Position numbers and translations under genes: made by a program. Shown piece after piece: positions 34,267 to 46,366 of a stretch of DNA of 64,000 nucleotides. Positions within the stretch are counted from its first letter, which is position 1. Each line of letters opens with the position of its first letter. The notes under the pieces were generated by a model. It was not told the DNA's origin and did no database searches. It saw only the letters and a list, made by a program, of their open reading frames with translations. The DNA comes from Streptomyces resistomycificus. GTDB taxonomy: Bacteria > Actinomycetota > Actinomycetes > Streptomycetales > Streptomycetaceae. The stretch lies in NCBI RefSeq assembly GCF_001514265.1, contig NZ_KQ948988.1, positions 379,395 through 443,394 of the forward strand. Reading direction: 5' to 3'.

Positions 34267-35037
34267 TCACGCGGACGGCGCGCCGGCGAGGACTTCAACC
34301 CGGCCCGTGTCGAGCGAGTAGTAGGCGCTGACGACGGCCAGTTCGCCCTTCTTCACCAGCGGCGCGAGATCCTTGTTGGAGCGCAGGTCCGCGGCGGTCT
34401 GCCTGACATGGATACGGATCATCGTGTCGACCGGGTCGCCGGTCTTCGCCTTGACGGTCTCCGTGTAGGCCGGCCGCAGGGCGTCGGAGATCGCCTGCAG
34501 GTTGCCGGGCAGCTTCTTGCCGTCGCGCATCGCCTCGTACGCCGCCTTGATCGCGCCACAGCGCTGATGGCCCAGGACGAGGATCAGCGGGGTTCCCGAG
34601 GTCATGGGCCCGTACTCGACGGAGCCGGTCACCACCGGTCCGACCACCTGGCCACCGGTCCGCAGCACGAACAGGTCGCCGAGCCCGGTGTCGAAGAGCA
34701 GCTCCGGCGGCACGCGGGAGTCGATGCAGGAGAGGATCACACCGTAGGGGTCCTGCTCCTGGGCGACGAGCTCACGGCGGCCGGGGTCCCGGTCGGGGTG
34801 CTGGAGAGTCCCCTCCACCCAGCGCGCGTTGCCGTCCATCAGCCGAGCGAACGCCGTCCGGGGCGAGTCGGGCCGGGTGGTCGCGGCCGGCGAGGGGGTC
34901 GTCGCCGCGCCCACGGCCGCCGTCTTCGTCGCCCCGGCCCCCTCCGCCTTCGACGAGCAGCCGGTGATCAGGGCCGCCGTGGCCACCAGCCCTCCGGTGA
35001 GAACGGCCCTGCGCTGCGGTATGCCGACACTGCCCAT
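34267..35037 (-). CDS. Beta-carbonic anhydrase, exported lipoprotein
   Basis: 256 residues. A signal with adjacent arginines (PQRRAVLTGG) leads to a lipobox with Cys27 (LITGC), suggesting export and lipid anchoring, possibly through the Tat route. The catalytic domain starts at about 57. Zinc ligands are Cys104 with Asp106 in SCIDSRVP, and His158 and Cys161 in GHQRCG, all intact. It interconverts CO2 and bicarbonate. Most beta-carbonic anhydrases are cytoplasmic, so the exported form is notable. The ATG is preceded by GGAAGCAGCAGATC. Confidence 0.9.
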   Translation of the reverse strand: MGSVGIPQRRAVLTGGLVATAALITGCSSKAEGAGATKTAAVGAATTPSPAATTRPDSPRTAFARLMDGNARWVEGTLQHPDRDPGRRELVAQEQDPYGVILSCIDSRVPPELLFDTGLGDLFVLRTGGQVVGPVVTGSVEYGPMTSGTPLILVLGHQRCGAIKAAYEAMRDGKKLPGNLQAISDALRPAYTETVKAKTGDPVDTMIRIHVRQTAADLRSNKDLAPLVKKGELAVVSAYYSLDTGRVEVLAGAPSA

Positions 35038-35175
35038 GATCTGCTGCTTCCTTCCGGTCGAGTGATCTCCACTCTTTCCGAGGACCGGTTAGGGCTCGTA
35101 CAACGTCGATCAAGGGCGGGAGAAGCGTTCGTCCAATTCACTTCCGCCAAGAGGTGACGCCTTCTTGACGGAGCG

Positions 35176-36039
35176 TCAGCCGTCGGCGGGCATCGGCGGA
35201 GCGGCCCGGTCCGCCGTCAGGGCGGCGAGTTCGTCCGGGGTGCGCGGCCCCGCAGCGGAGTCGGCCAACAACCCGTGCTCGCGGAGCAGCCGGGCGGCCG
35301 CGACCCCCCAGGGCAGCCGCAGTCCCGCCTGCTGGAGGAGATCCGTGCGGGCCAGCATCGTGGCGGCGGGGCCGGTGCGCGCTCCGGACGGTGTGAGGAG
35401 GGCGGCGTCGTCGGCCCAGCGCAGGGCGAGGTCGACGTCGTGGGTGGCCATCACGACCGTCGTGCCGGAGCCGCGCAGTTCGTCGAGGGTGGCCAGCAGC
35501 CGTTCCTGGCCGTCGGGGTCGAGGCCGGCGGTCGGCTCGTCGAGGATCAGGACACGGGGCCGCATCGCGACGGCCCCGGCGATCGCGGTCCGCTTGCGCT
35601 GACCGTAGGAGAGCAGGTGGGTGGGCCGGTCGGCCAGGGCGGTGATGTCCAGGGCGGCGAGCGCCTCCTCGACGCGGGCCCGAACCTGCACGTCGGGCAG
35701 ACCGAGGTTGAGCGGCCCGAACGACACGTCCTGGGCGACGGACGCGGCGAACAACTGGTCGTCCGGGTCCTGCACGACCAGCTGGACGGTCGTACGCAGC
35801 CGGGTCAGCCCGGCCCGGTCGTAGCGCACGGTCCGGCCCTCGACGGTCAACTCGCCGGTGTGCGGGCGCAGTCCGCCGCTCAGCAGCCGCATCAGCGTGG
35901 TCTTGCCGCTGCCGTTGCGGCCGAGCAGGGCGAGCGCGCGGCCCGCTCGGATCTCGAAGTCGAGCCCGCTGAGCACGGTGGGGCCCTCCTCGTAGGCGAA
36001 GGAAGCGCCCCGCAGGGCGACCGGCACGGGCTCGCTCAT
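35176..36039 (-). CDS. cbiO: Cobalt ECF transporter ATPase CbiO
   Basis: 287 residues. Walker A GRNGSGKTT (about 38-46), Q-loop QDPDDQLF typical of ECF/CbiO ATPases, signature LSYGQRKR and Walker B VLILDEPTAGLDPDG. It energizes cobalt uptake with CbiMNQ. The ATG overlaps the cbiQ stop by 4 bases. It is the last gene of cbiMNQO. The C-terminal 55 residues extend past the ATPase core. Confidence 0.93.
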   Translation of the reverse strand: MSEPVPVALRGASFAYEEGPTVLSGLDFEIRAGRALALLGRNGSGKTTLMRLLSGGLRPHTGELTVEGRTVRYDRAGLTRLRTTVQLVVQDPDDQLFAASVAQDVSFGPLNLGLPDVQVRARVEEALAALDITALADRPTHLLSYGQRKRTAIAGAVAMRPRVLILDEPTAGLDPDGQERLLATLDELRGSGTTVVMATHDVDLALRWADDAALLTPSGARTGPAATMLARTDLLQQAGLRLPWGVAAARLLREHGLLADSAAGPRTPDELAALTADRAAPPMPADG

Positions 36040-36785
36040 GTCAGCGGCCTTTCCAGAACGAAGGTGAGGGCGGCGACGGCCGTGAGGAGCGCGAGGCTGG
36101 CGGCGGTGAAGCGGGCGGAGACACGGGCCTCGGGCACCAGGACGCGCAGTGTGCCGTCGTAGCCGCGTCCGGCGAGTCCGTCCTGGAGCCGTGCCGCCCG
36201 GTCGAAGGCCCGGACGAAGGCGATGGCACCGAGCCCGCCCAGCGAACGCCAGGTGGCGGCCCGGGTGGTGTGACCGAGCCGGGCCGCCTGGGCCTCCCGG
36301 ATCCGGCGCACGGAGTCCAGGAGCAGGAAGCTCATCCGGTACGTCACCAGCGCGACGTCCACCACGGGAGCGGGCACCCCCGCCCTGACCAGGCGGGGCA
36401 GCAGGTCGGACATCGGCGTGGTGAACGCGAACAGCAGGACGCCGAGGGAGGCGGCCGACGTACGCAGCAGCAACTCCCCGGCGCGGACCGGCCCGTCGGC
36501 GGCCAGGGTCACCAACCCGTCGGGCCCGCCGACCTGGACGAGCAGGGTGACAGCGCCCGTCGTGCAGAAGCCCAGCGGTACCCGGTAGGCGCGCCACAGC
36601 CGGCGACCGGGCACGCCCGCCGGGCCGAGCAGCACGGCGAGCGCCGTCACCAGCACCAGGGCCGCGCCCGGCCAGGGCGGCAGCGAGATCGCGAGCAGGG
36701 TGAGGCCGAGCCCGAGCACGGCCTTGTCCACGGGGTGGCGGCGGCGCCAGCGGCTGCTGTGCGCCGCCGCGTCGATCGGCAGCAC
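36036..36785 (-). CDS. cbiQ: Cobalt ECF transporter membrane protein CbiQ
   Basis: 249 residues, about six membrane spans. The family signatures RMSFLLLDSVRRIREAQAAR and FVRAFDRAARLQDGLAGRGY (coupling helices that contact CbiO) are clear. The start is a GTG at 36785, 6 bases after the cbiN stop. It is the scaffold between CbiM/CbiN and the ATPase. Confidence 0.92.
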   Translation of the reverse strand: MLPIDAAAHSSRWRRRHPVDKAVLGLGLTLLAISLPPWPGAALVLVTALAVLLGPAGVPGRRLWRAYRVPLGFCTTGAVTLLVQVGGPDGLVTLAADGPVRAGELLLRTSAASLGVLLFAFTTPMSDLLPRLVRAGVPAPVVDVALVTYRMSFLLLDSVRRIREAQAARLGHTTRAATWRSLGGLGAIAFVRAFDRAARLQDGLAGRGYDGTLRVLVPEARVSARFTAASLALLTAVAALTFVLERPLT

Positions 36786-36791
36786 GCGCGC

Positions 36792-37223
36792 TCAGGCCCG
36801 TTCGTGAGCGGAGACGCCGGAGACACCGGACTCGCCGGACTCGCCGGACTCGCCGGAGCCGCCGGGCTCGTCGGAGGCGCCGTCGGCAGCCGTGGCGACT
36901 CGGACGTCCCGCTGCGCGAGGGCACGCAGTTCGCCCTGGCGCCGGCCCCGGTGCAGACCGAAGTAGTAGGCGAGGACGCCCGCGCCGAGCGCCGCCTGGA
37001 GGGAGAACAGCGCCGACTCGATCTCGCCGGAGGGCGGTTCGTACAGGGGCGAGAACCACGGCTCGTAGTCGGGCTTGATCTCCGTGATCGCGGTCTCGGC
37101 CTCCCCGTCGGCGCCCGTGAACGGCTCCTCCTTGTGGTCGCCGAGGCCCAGGGCCAGCGGGAGGACGGCCAGCGCCGCCACGATCACCAGCAGCAGCGTG
37201 TTGATCTTCGCGTTACGGCTCAT
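36792..37223 (-). CDS. cbiN: Cobalt transport accessory protein CbiN
   Basis: 143 residues: two membrane spans (about 8-25 and 75-90) flanking an extracytoplasmic loop with the conserved [20 protein letters not shown] segment. The cytoplasmic tail of about 45 residues is longer than usual and contains a short repeat, [16 protein letters not shown]. The start overlaps the cbiM stop by 4 bases. Confidence 0.92.
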   Translation of the reverse strand: MSRNAKINTLLLVIVAALAVLPLALGLGDHKEEPFTGADGEAETAITEIKPDYEPWFSPLYEPPSGEIESALFSLQAALGAGVLAYYFGLHRGRRQGELRALAQRDVRVATAADGASDEPGGSGESGESGESGVSGVSAHERA

Positions 37224-37921
37224 CGGGCCACCGCCTCGGTCCCGGTCGTGGTCTTCCGGTCGGCCACGAGCACTCCGAGCCGGCTCAGTTCACCCTTGCT
37301 GGACTGGGCCAGCAGGCGCATCACGAACACCGTGAGGAGCCCCTCGCTGACCGCGAGCGGGATCTGCGTGACGGCGAAGATGGAGCCGAACTTGGCGAGC
37401 GCCCCCAGGAAACCGCTGCTCGGGTCGGGGAAGGCGAGCGCCAGCTGCACACTGGTGACGCAGTAGGTGGACAGGTCGGCGACGAACGCGCCGAAGAACA
37501 CCGCGACCATCAGCGGCACGGCGTAACGCCGCAGCAGCCGGTAGACGCCGTATCCCGCCCAGGGTCCGACGATCGCCATCGAGAAGACGTTGGCGCCGAG
37601 CGTGGTCAGGCCGCCGTGGGCGAGCAGCAGCGCCTGGAAGAGCAGGGTGATGGTGCCCAGCACCGCCATGATCGGCGGCCGGAACAGGATGGCGCCCAGG
37701 CCCGTGCCGGTGGGGTGGGAACAACTGCCCGTCACCGACGGGAGCTTCAGTGCCGACAGGACGAACGTGAAGGCCCCGGAGGCACCGAGCAGCAGGGTGC
37801 TCTCGGGATGCTCCCTGACCTCACGGGTGAGTGACCGGACTCCGTGGACGACGAAAGGCGCGGACGCGACGCCCCAGGCGACCGCGTGCGCCGGAGGAAG
37901 GAAACCCTCGGCTATGTGCAT
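37220..37921 (-). CDS. cbiM: Cobalt-binding membrane component CbiM
   Basis: 233 residues starting [10 protein letters not shown], the hallmark N-terminus whose amine, His2 and further His ([12 protein letters not shown]) coordinate the metal. About seven membrane spans. First gene of cbiMNQO, directly downstream of the cobalamin riboswitch, so its expression should fall when B12 is plentiful. Confidence 0.95.
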   Translation of the reverse strand: MHIAEGFLPPAHAVAWGVASAPFVVHGVRSLTREVREHPESTLLLGASGAFTFVLSALKLPSVTGSCSHPTGTGLGAILFRPPIMAVLGTITLLFQALLLAHGGLTTLGANVFSMAIVGPWAGYGVYRLLRRYAVPLMVAVFFGAFVADLSTYCVTSVQLALAFPDPSSGFLGALAKFGSIFAVTQIPLAVSEGLLTVFVMRLLAQSSKGELSRLGVLVADRKTTTGTEAVAR

Positions 37922-38231
37922 GGCTCAGCAGACCCTCTCCAGCACCTCGTGGATGGTTGACGCGCCTTGGCCGGTCTCCTGGCTGACGGGTACCACCGCC
38001 CGTGCTCCGCCTTCCCGGGTCCGAGGACCCAGTGGCTGCCCGCGAGGGCCGGAGCCGGACTTCCCGATCACAGTGGCGAGGGCCGCACCGGCATCACACC
38101 GGATTTCCCGTTCACCAAGGCGTGGTGACAGTAGTGCTCGTACAGGGGTGCTGACAAGCGCAGACGGGGGCGCGGGGGCGGCGCCCGACAGCTCGCGCCC
38201 GGCGCACACCCGGCCGGTCCCGTGCGCCCGG
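37922..38231. other. Leader region between meaB and cbiM
   Basis: The 310 bases between the stop of meaB and the start of cbiM hold the cobalamin riboswitch (about 37961-38130) and, upstream of it on the minus strand, about 100 bases that should contain the cbi promoter and the end of the mut operon transcript. No gene is seen. Confidence 0.6.
37961..38130 (-). ncRNA. Cobalamin riboswitch
   Basis: On the minus strand, a 5' stem with GAACGGGAAATCCGGTG is followed by the B12 box GCCACTGTGATCGGGAAGTC, peripheral stems, and the 3' kissing-loop segment AGCCAGGAGACC. The order and motifs are those of the adenosylcobalamin riboswitch. It ends about 40 bases before the cbiM start, where it could hide the ribosome-binding site or terminate transcription. 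Boundaries are approximate. Confidence 0.92.
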
Positions 38232-39205
38232 TCAGGGCTCCTCGAACGCCCGCAGAACCCGCTCGGCGGCCAGGGTGGCTGTCAACTCACCGTCCCGCAC
38301 CTGCTGTTCGAGAACGGGTGCGAGGGCCCGTACCGCCGGATCGGCGTGCAGGCGACCCAGGAGTTCGTCACGGACCATGCTCCAGGTCCAGTCGACCTGC
38401 TGCTCGCGGCGTTTGGCGGCCAGGCGCCCGGTCGACTCCAGGAGCGTGCGGTGCTGCTCCAGGCGCTCCCAGACGGTGTCCAGGCCGGTCGACTCCCGTG
38501 CGCTGCAACTCAGCACCGGCGGTGTCCAGGCCGCGTCGCGGCCGTGCATCAGCCGCAGCGCGCCCGACAACTCCCGTGCCGCCGCGAGGGCGTCGCGCTC
38601 GTGCGGGCCGTCCGCCTTGTTGACGGCGATCACGTCCGCCAGCTCCAGGACGCCCTTCTTGATGCCCTGCAACTGGTCGCCGGTGCGGGCCAGGGTGAGG
38701 AGCAGAAAGGAGTCGACCATGTTCGCGACCGCGGTCTCGGACTGGCCGACGCCCACCGTCTCCACGAGGACGACGTCGTAGCCGGCCGCCTCCATCACCA
38801 CGATCGACTCGCGGGTCGCCTTGGCGACCCCGCCGAGCGTGCCCGCGGTGGGGGAGGGCCGCACGAACGCCGCCGGGTCGACGGCCAGACGTTCCATCCG
38901 GGTCTTGTCGCCGAGGATCGAGCCACCGGTACGGCTGGACGAGGGGTCGACGGCGAGCACCGCCACCCGGTGCCCGAGCGCGGTGAGCAGGGTGCCGAAC
39001 GCGTCGATGAACGTCGACTTGCCCACCCCTGGCACGCCACTGACGCCGATCCGCCGGGCCCGGCCACTGTGCGGGAGCAGCGCGGTCAGCAACTCCTGTG
39101 CGAGCGCCCGGTGTTGCGGGCGGGTGGACTCGACGAGCGTGACGGCACGGGCGATGACCGCCCGCTTCCCGTCGAGGACCCCCTTCACGTAGGCGTCGAC
39201 ATCGA

Positions 39206-39209
<4 letters not shown>
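38232..39209 (-). CDS. meaB: Methylmalonyl-CoA mutase-associated GTPase MeaB
   Basis: 325 residues. P-loop GVPGVGKST (58-66), switch residues in [23 protein letters not shown]-type [10 protein letters not shown], and NKAD. MeaB guards and repairs the adenosylcobalamin cofactor of methylmalonyl-CoA mutase. Its ATG overlaps the mutB stop by 4 bases, last gene of the mut operon. Confidence 0.95.
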
Positions 39210-41376
<2,167 letters not shown>

Positions 41377-41380
<4 letters not shown>

Positions 41381-43191
41381 CGGGACACTCCCATGCGGTC
41401 GAGGGCGGCGGACAGGACGGCCACGGCGTCACAGCCCGCGAAGACGTACGAGTCGACACCGGCGTACCGGCCGGGACGACCCGCGAGGAACACCTGCGAG
41501 GCACCGGCCGACCGCAGCTCCTCGGCCACGGTCTCGGCCTGCTCCGCGTAGAGCGCGTCGCTGGAGCACAGGCAGGCCTCCGTCGCGCCGCTCTGCTCGA
41601 ACGTGCCCTCGGTGACCGGCTCGACGCCGCCCGCCTGGAAGAGGTTCGAGGCGAAGGTCGCCCGCGCGGTGTGGGCGGCGGCCGGACCGATCGTGGCGAG
41701 GTAGACGCGCGGCCGGCGGCCGGTCGCCGCGAGGTGGGCGTCGGAGCGGGCGCGCAGCGTCTCGAACGCCTCGTCGCGCCGCACCCGCGGCAGTCCGCCG
41801 GACGGCGGCTCCGGCGCGGGCTCGCGGACGACCGGCTTCTCCGCCAGGTGCGGGAACTCGCTGACCCCGGTGACGGGTTCGCGCCGCTCGGCCAGCCTGC
41901 TGCTGCGCCGGTGCCAGGTCGCGGCCAGGTCCTCACCCAGCCGTCCCGAGCGCAGCGCGGCCGCCTGCCCGCCGAGCCGCTCGATCCGCTGGAAGAACTC
42001 CCAGCCCGCGTGGGCCAGTTCGTCGGTCAGCCGCTCGACGTACCAGGCGCCGCCCGCCGGGTCGATCACCCGGGACAGATGCGACTCCTCGATGAGGATC
42101 GTCGAGGTGTTGCGGGCGATACGGCGTGCGAACGCGTCCGGCAGCCCGAGCGCGTGGTCGAAGGGCAGCACGGTGACCGAGTCGGCCCCGCCCGCCCCGG
42201 CGGCGAGGGTGGCGATGGTCGTGCGCAGCATGTTCACCCACGGGTCGCGGCGCGACATCATCACCGGCGAGGTCACCACGTGCTGGAGCTGTGCCCCCGC
42301 GTCCGGCGCACCGCAGACCTCGGCGATCCGGGCCCACAGGCGGCGGGCGGCCCGCAGTTTGGCGATCGTCAGGAACTGGTCGGCGGTCGCCGCGTACCTA
42401 AACTCCAGCTGGGCACACGCCTGTTCGACGCTCAGCCCGGCCTTCTCCGTCAGGTCGCGCAGGTACGCCACCCCGGTCGCCAGGGAGCAGCCCAGTTCCT
42501 GGGCGGCCGAGCCGCCGGCCTCGTGGTACGGCAGCGCGTCCACCGTCAACGCCCGCAGCCCGGGGTACTGGTCGGCGCACAGCCGCGCGAGACGGGCCGC
42601 CGACGCGACGTCGGGGGCCTGTCCGGTACGGGCCTCGTGGCCGAGCGGATCGGCGCCCAGGTTGCCGCGCGCCGCCCCCTTGGCGACGCCCCGCTCCTCG
42701 TACAGCCGAAGCAGCGCCTGTGCCGCGGGCTCCACTTCCGGCCCGGCGTCCAGGACGACGGGAGCCAGGTCGAGATGGACGCCGTCCAGGGCGCGGCCGA
42801 GCGAGGCCACGGGGATGCCACCGTCGCCGACGGTGAGCCAGAGGGAGGTGACGCCGTTCTCCAGGTCCGCGAGCAGCCCGCCGCTGTCGGCCGTCGTGTG
42901 CCGCTGACGTACGTCCCAGCCACCGAGGGTGCTCCCCTCCGGCCGGCTCGCGCGGACGAAGGGGGCGAACCCCGGGAAGCCGGGCTCGGGCGCGCAGTCG
43001 CGCGCCGTGTACAGGGGACGGGTGCGCAGCCCGTCCTCCAGCGCGGTGGACAGGGCTTGCTCGGCCTGAGCACCCTCGACGTCCTTGCCCGACTTGCGCA
43101 GCACACCCGCAACGAGGCGCTGCCACTGCTCGTGGGAAACGTCAGGGAACTCGGCGGCCAGTTCAAGCCCGTCGTCAGGCAGGACCGTCAT
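41377..43191 (-). CDS. mutA: Methylmalonyl-CoA mutase, small subunit
   Basis: 604 residues, paralogous to the large subunit but lacking the cobalt-ligand DxHxxG (the equivalent region reads [18 protein letters not shown]), as expected for the non-catalytic partner. It retains the barrel ([34 protein letters not shown]). First gene of mutA-mutB-meaB. The mutase needs B12, and a cobalt importer with a B12 riboswitch lies just downstream on the same strand. Confidence 0.93.
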
Positions 43192-43297
43192 GCTCGGATG
43201 CTAGGCCAGCGGCGCAAAGGAGCAGGAGAGGGCACGGCTGTGACCTTGCCCTCCCCATGATTGTGACCTCGGCCTCGCCGTCGTCCTCCCGGTGCCC

Positions 43298-44314
43298 TCA
43301 GGCCGGCCGTTGCTCACCCGAACCGCGGACGATCAGCCGGGTGGGGACGGTGGTGGTGCGGGCGCGCGAGCGGTCTCCGTCGAGTCGGGCGAGCGCGGTG
43401 GTCGCCGCCGTTCGGCCGAGCGCCTCGGCGTCCTGGGCGACCACGGTCAGGGCCGGTTCGAGTGCCTCGGCCAGCGACACGTCGTCGAAGGCGACGACAG
43501 CCACGTCCTTGCGCTTGGTGCGGGCCAGTTCGGCGACGATGCCAAGCGCCATGATGTTGTTGCCGGCGAACAGGGCGGTGGGGGGATCGGCCAGGCCCAG
43601 GAGCCGGGCGGTCGCGGCCTCGGCCCCCTGCTGGTCGTGGGCGTCGGCGATGAGCGAACGGTCGTGGGGGACTCCGGCTTCCTGGAGGGCCGAACGGTAT
43701 CCGGCCAGGCGTTCGCGGCGGGTGTAGAGCCTGGTGGGCAGGTCACCGACGAAGCCGATGCGCCGGTGGCCGTGGGCGACGAGGTGGGCCACGCCGTCGT
43801 GGGCTCCGGCCCGGTTGGAGCTGACGATGCTGTCCGTGGACAGGCCGACTCCGGGGCGGTCGAGGAAGATCACGGGCAGTCCCGTGGCGCGGTGTGGCTT
43901 GAGGTGGGAGTGGTCGGCGCCGACGGACGGGACGACGATCAGGATGCTGACGCGGCGCGCCAGGAACTTGTCCGTCAGGGCACGTTCGCGGTCGGGGTCG
44001 TCAGCGGAGGAGCCCATGAGCAGGGTCAGTCCGCGTTCGCGGACGGTGTCCTCTATGGCGCGGGCCACTGCTCCGAAGAAGGGGTTGGCGAGGTCGGGGA
44101 TGACCAGGCCGATGGTGGTGTCGGGGCCGCCGACGCGGATGTTGCGGGCCATGAGGTTCGGCTGGAAGCCGAGCTTGGCCACCGCGGCGAGCACCTGTTC
44201 CCTGGTCTGCGCCGAGGCGGGCCCGTCCTCGTTGAGGACACGGGAGACCGTCTTGGCGCTGACGCCGACTTCTCGGGCGACGTCGGCGAGGGTGGGGCGG
44301 CGGTTCGCTGCCAT
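43298..44314 (-). CDS. LacI-family transcriptional regulator of the sugar ABC operon
   Basis: 338 residues. The N-terminal helix-turn-helix and hinge (residues 7-55; PTLADVAREVGVSAKTVSRV) precede a periplasmic-binding-like effector domain (TIGLVIPDLANPFFGAVARA). The ATG at 44314 gives the normal family N-terminus; 19 upstream codons in frame are rejected. It is downstream of the transporter genes on the same strand. The likely operator is TGTCATCGATGACA, found three times in the neighbourhood. By family logic the effector is the transported sugar or its phosphate. Confidence 0.9.
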   Translation of the reverse strand: MAANRRPTLADVAREVGVSAKTVSRVLNEDGPASAQTREQVLAAVAKLGFQPNLMARNIRVGGPDTTIGLVIPDLANPFFGAVARAIEDTVRERGLTLLMGSSADDPDRERALTDKFLARRVSILIVVPSVGADHSHLKPHRATGLPVIFLDRPGVGLSTDSIVSSNRAGAHDGVAHLVAHGHRRIGFVGDLPTRLYTRRERLAGYRSALQEAGVPHDRSLIADAHDQQGAEAATARLLGLADPPTALFAGNNIMALGIVAELARTKRKDVAVVAFDDVSLAEALEPALTVVAQDAEALGRTAATTALARLDGDRSRARTTTVPTRLIVRGSGEQRPA

Positions 44315-44340
44315 GAGGAAACCGTCTCCTGAGGGCCCTC

Positions 44341-44369
44341 GGTTCCGGCCGCGGCCTCGGCCGGAAACC
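44341..44369 (-). terminator. Hairpin between the ABC ATPase and lacI genes
   Basis: GGTTCCGGCC pairs with GGCCGGAAACC (one bulged base) around GCGGCCTC. It lies between the ATPase stop and the regulator start, so it may separate the two transcripts. Confidence 0.5.
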
Positions 44370-44389
44370 ACGAGAGCTGGGTTGTGCTG

Positions 44390-45226
44390 TCAGGTGGCCT
44401 GGACTCCGGCGGCCTTCGCGGCCTCCGAATCCGCAACGACAGTATCTCCGGCCGCGTCGACGGTGAGGGCGCCGGTCATGATGGCGACGACCTCCGCCAT
44501 GGAGTAGTCGGAGGGCTTGATCACGGCGGCGCGCCGGCCCAGCCGGTGGACGTGGATCCGGTCGGCTATCTCGAAGACGTGCGGCATGTTGTGGCTGATC
44601 AGGACGACCGGCATGCCCTTGTCCCGCACCCGCCGGATGAGGTCCAGGACCTGACCGGACTCCTTCACGCCGAGCGCGGCGGTGGGTTCGTCCATGACGA
44701 CGACACTGCGGGCCCAGGCGACGGAACGGGCGACGGCCACGGCCTGCCGCTGTCCGCCGGAGAGGGTCTCGACCGACTGCGTCAGCGACCGCAGACCGAT
44801 CTTCAGGTCGGACATGTGCTCGGCGGCCTCCTGACGCATGCGCTTCTTGTCCAGCATGCGGAAGACACTGCCGAGGACACCGGGGCGGCGGAGCTCGCGT
44901 CCGAGGAACATGTTCGAGGCGATGTCCATGGAGGCGGCCACCGCGAGGTCCTGATAGACCGTCTCGATGCCGTGCGCACGGGCGCTCTGGGGTCCGGAGA
45001 AGGTGATGGGTTCGCCGTGCAGGCGGATCTCGCCCGCGTCGGGGGCCACCGCGCCGGTCAGGGCCTTGATCAGGCTGGTCTTGCCGGCTCCGTTGTCACC
45101 GATGACGGCGAGCACCTCGCCGGGCAGCAGGTCGAAGTCGGCGCCGTCGATGGCGGTGACGTGGCCGTAGCGCTTGACCAGTCCGCGGGCCTGCAGCACG
45201 GGCGTGGGGGAGGAGGTGGCGGTCAT
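44390..45226 (-). CDS. Sugar ABC-transporter ATP-binding protein (FrcA-like)
   Basis: 278 residues, a single ATPase domain, unlike the duplicated RbsA type. Walker A GDNGAGKTS (about 43-51), Q-loop VYQDLAVA, signature ETLSGGQRQA, Walker B VVVMDEPTAAL. The single-domain form with a BPD_transp_2 permease matches the fructose/FrcBCA group. The start overlaps the permease stop by 4 bases. The C-terminal 30 residues are Ala-rich and probably flexible. Confidence 0.9.
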   Translation of the reverse strand: MTATSSPTPVLQARGLVKRYGHVTAIDGADFDLLPGEVLAVIGDNGAGKTSLIKALTGAVAPDAGEIRLHGEPITFSGPQSARAHGIETVYQDLAVAASMDIASNMFLGRELRRPGVLGSVFRMLDKKRMRQEAAEHMSDLKIGLRSLTQSVETLSGGQRQAVAVARSVAWARSVVVMDEPTAALGVKESGQVLDLIRRVRDKGMPVVLISHNMPHVFEIADRIHVHRLGRRAAVIKPSDYSMAEVVAIMTGALTVDAAGDTVVADSEAAKAAGVQAT

Positions 45227-46218
45227 CGGGCCTTCTTCCGGGAGAGCTGGTCGACGGTCACCGCGAGGATCACCAGGACGCCGGTGATCAGGGTCTGGTA
45301 GATGGAGGCGACGCCCATCAACTGCAGGCCGTTGCGGAAGACGCCGACGATGAGGACGCCGATGAAGGTGCCCAGGACCGATCCGCGTCCGCCGAAGAGG
45401 CTGGTGCCGCCGAGGACCACCGCGGTGATGCTGTCGAGGTTGTCGGTCTGGCCGGCCTGCGGGTCGCCGACTCCGGTGCGGGAGATGAGCAGCAGGGCGG
45501 CGATGCCGTACAGCAGACCCGCCACGGCGTAGATGCCGATGGTCAGGCGGGAGGTGCGGATGCCGTTCAGGCGGGCCGCCTCCTGGCTGTTGCCCAGGGC
45601 GTAGACGTGCCGTCCCCAGCCGGTGTTGCTCAACGCGTACGCGAGCAGGAGGAACAGCGCGATGGTGACCAGTGAGCCGTAGGTGATGTCGGTGTGGCCC
45701 AGCGGGAAGGTCTCGCCCAGAGCGGTCAGCGGTCCGGGCAGGTTGGTGACCGTCTGCTCCTCGGAGTAGATGTGGGTCAGTGCGAACGCCACGTTGAGCA
45801 TGCCGAGGGTGACGATGAACGGCGGCAGCGGGATCTTCTGCACCAACAGCCCGTTGAGCAGCCCGAAGCCGCCGCAGACGGCCAGGCCCAGGGCGATGGC
45901 CGCGAGCGGGGGCAGGGAGCCCTCGGCGGCCATCTTGGCGATCACGATGCTGCCGAAGGCCATCACGGCACCGCAGGACAGGTCGATGCCCGCGGTGAGG
46001 ATGATCAGGGTCTGCCCGATGGCGAGGGTGCCGACCACCATGACCTGCTGCACGATCAGCGAGAAGTTGCCGCCCGTGAGGAACTGGTCGGTCGAGAGGG
46101 AGAAGAAGGCGCAGGCCAGGAGGAGTGCGACCAGCGGACCCGTGGTCGGTGCCGTGAGCAGTCTGCGGGCCGTGGTGGGTGCTTTGAGCTCGGCGTACGG
46201 CGTGGTCGAGGCTGTCAT
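45223..46218 (-). CDS. Sugar ABC-transporter permease (FrcC/RbsC-like)
   Basis: 331 residues with about 8-10 membrane spans. BPD_transp_2 signatures: GQTLIILTAGIDLSCGAVMA, PPFIVTLGMLNVAFAL and the coupling-helix segment NSQEAARLNGIRTSRLTIGI. TAVVLGGTSLFGGRGSVLGT is also typical. It is placed between the binding protein and the ATPase. An RNA hairpin separates it from the binding-protein gene. Confidence 0.92.
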   Translation of the reverse strand: MTASTTPYAELKAPTTARRLLTAPTTGPLVALLLACAFFSLSTDQFLTGGNFSLIVQQVMVVGTLAIGQTLIILTAGIDLSCGAVMAFGSIVIAKMAAEGSLPPLAAIALGLAVCGGFGLLNGLLVQKIPLPPFIVTLGMLNVAFALTHIYSEEQTVTNLPGPLTALGETFPLGHTDITYGSLVTIALFLLLAYALSNTGWGRHVYALGNSQEAARLNGIRTSRLTIGIYAVAGLLYGIAALLLISRTGVGDPQAGQTDNLDSITAVVLGGTSLFGGRGSVLGTFIGVLIVGVFRNGLQLMGVASIYQTLITGVLVILAVTVDQLSRKKAR

Positions 46219-46281
46219 GCGAGATCCTTGTCGGAAGACAGAAGTCGTTGCCCGCCCTGGTCGGAGGGCAAGAGGACGAGC

Positions 46282-46323
46282 GGGCGGCCGTCCCCCCGGT
46301 CAGGGAGGAAGGGACGGCCGCCC
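46282..46323 (-). terminator. Intra-operon hairpin after the binding-protein gene
   Basis: A 13-base perfect stem (46282-46294 with 46311-46323) and a 16-base loop between the binding-protein and permease genes. Such hairpins typically stabilize or partly terminate the transcript so that the binding protein is made in excess. Confidence 0.65.
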
Positions 46324-46366
46324 CGCTGAGGGGAAAGGCGCGGGCGTACGGTCCTCAGGGGCCCGC

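Noticed and set aside
35176..37059. A single long frame that would fuse cbiO with sequence over cbiQ and cbiN
   Set aside because: Only the part from 36039 encodes an ATPase with proper start; the upstream part is the wrong frame of cbiQ and cbiN.
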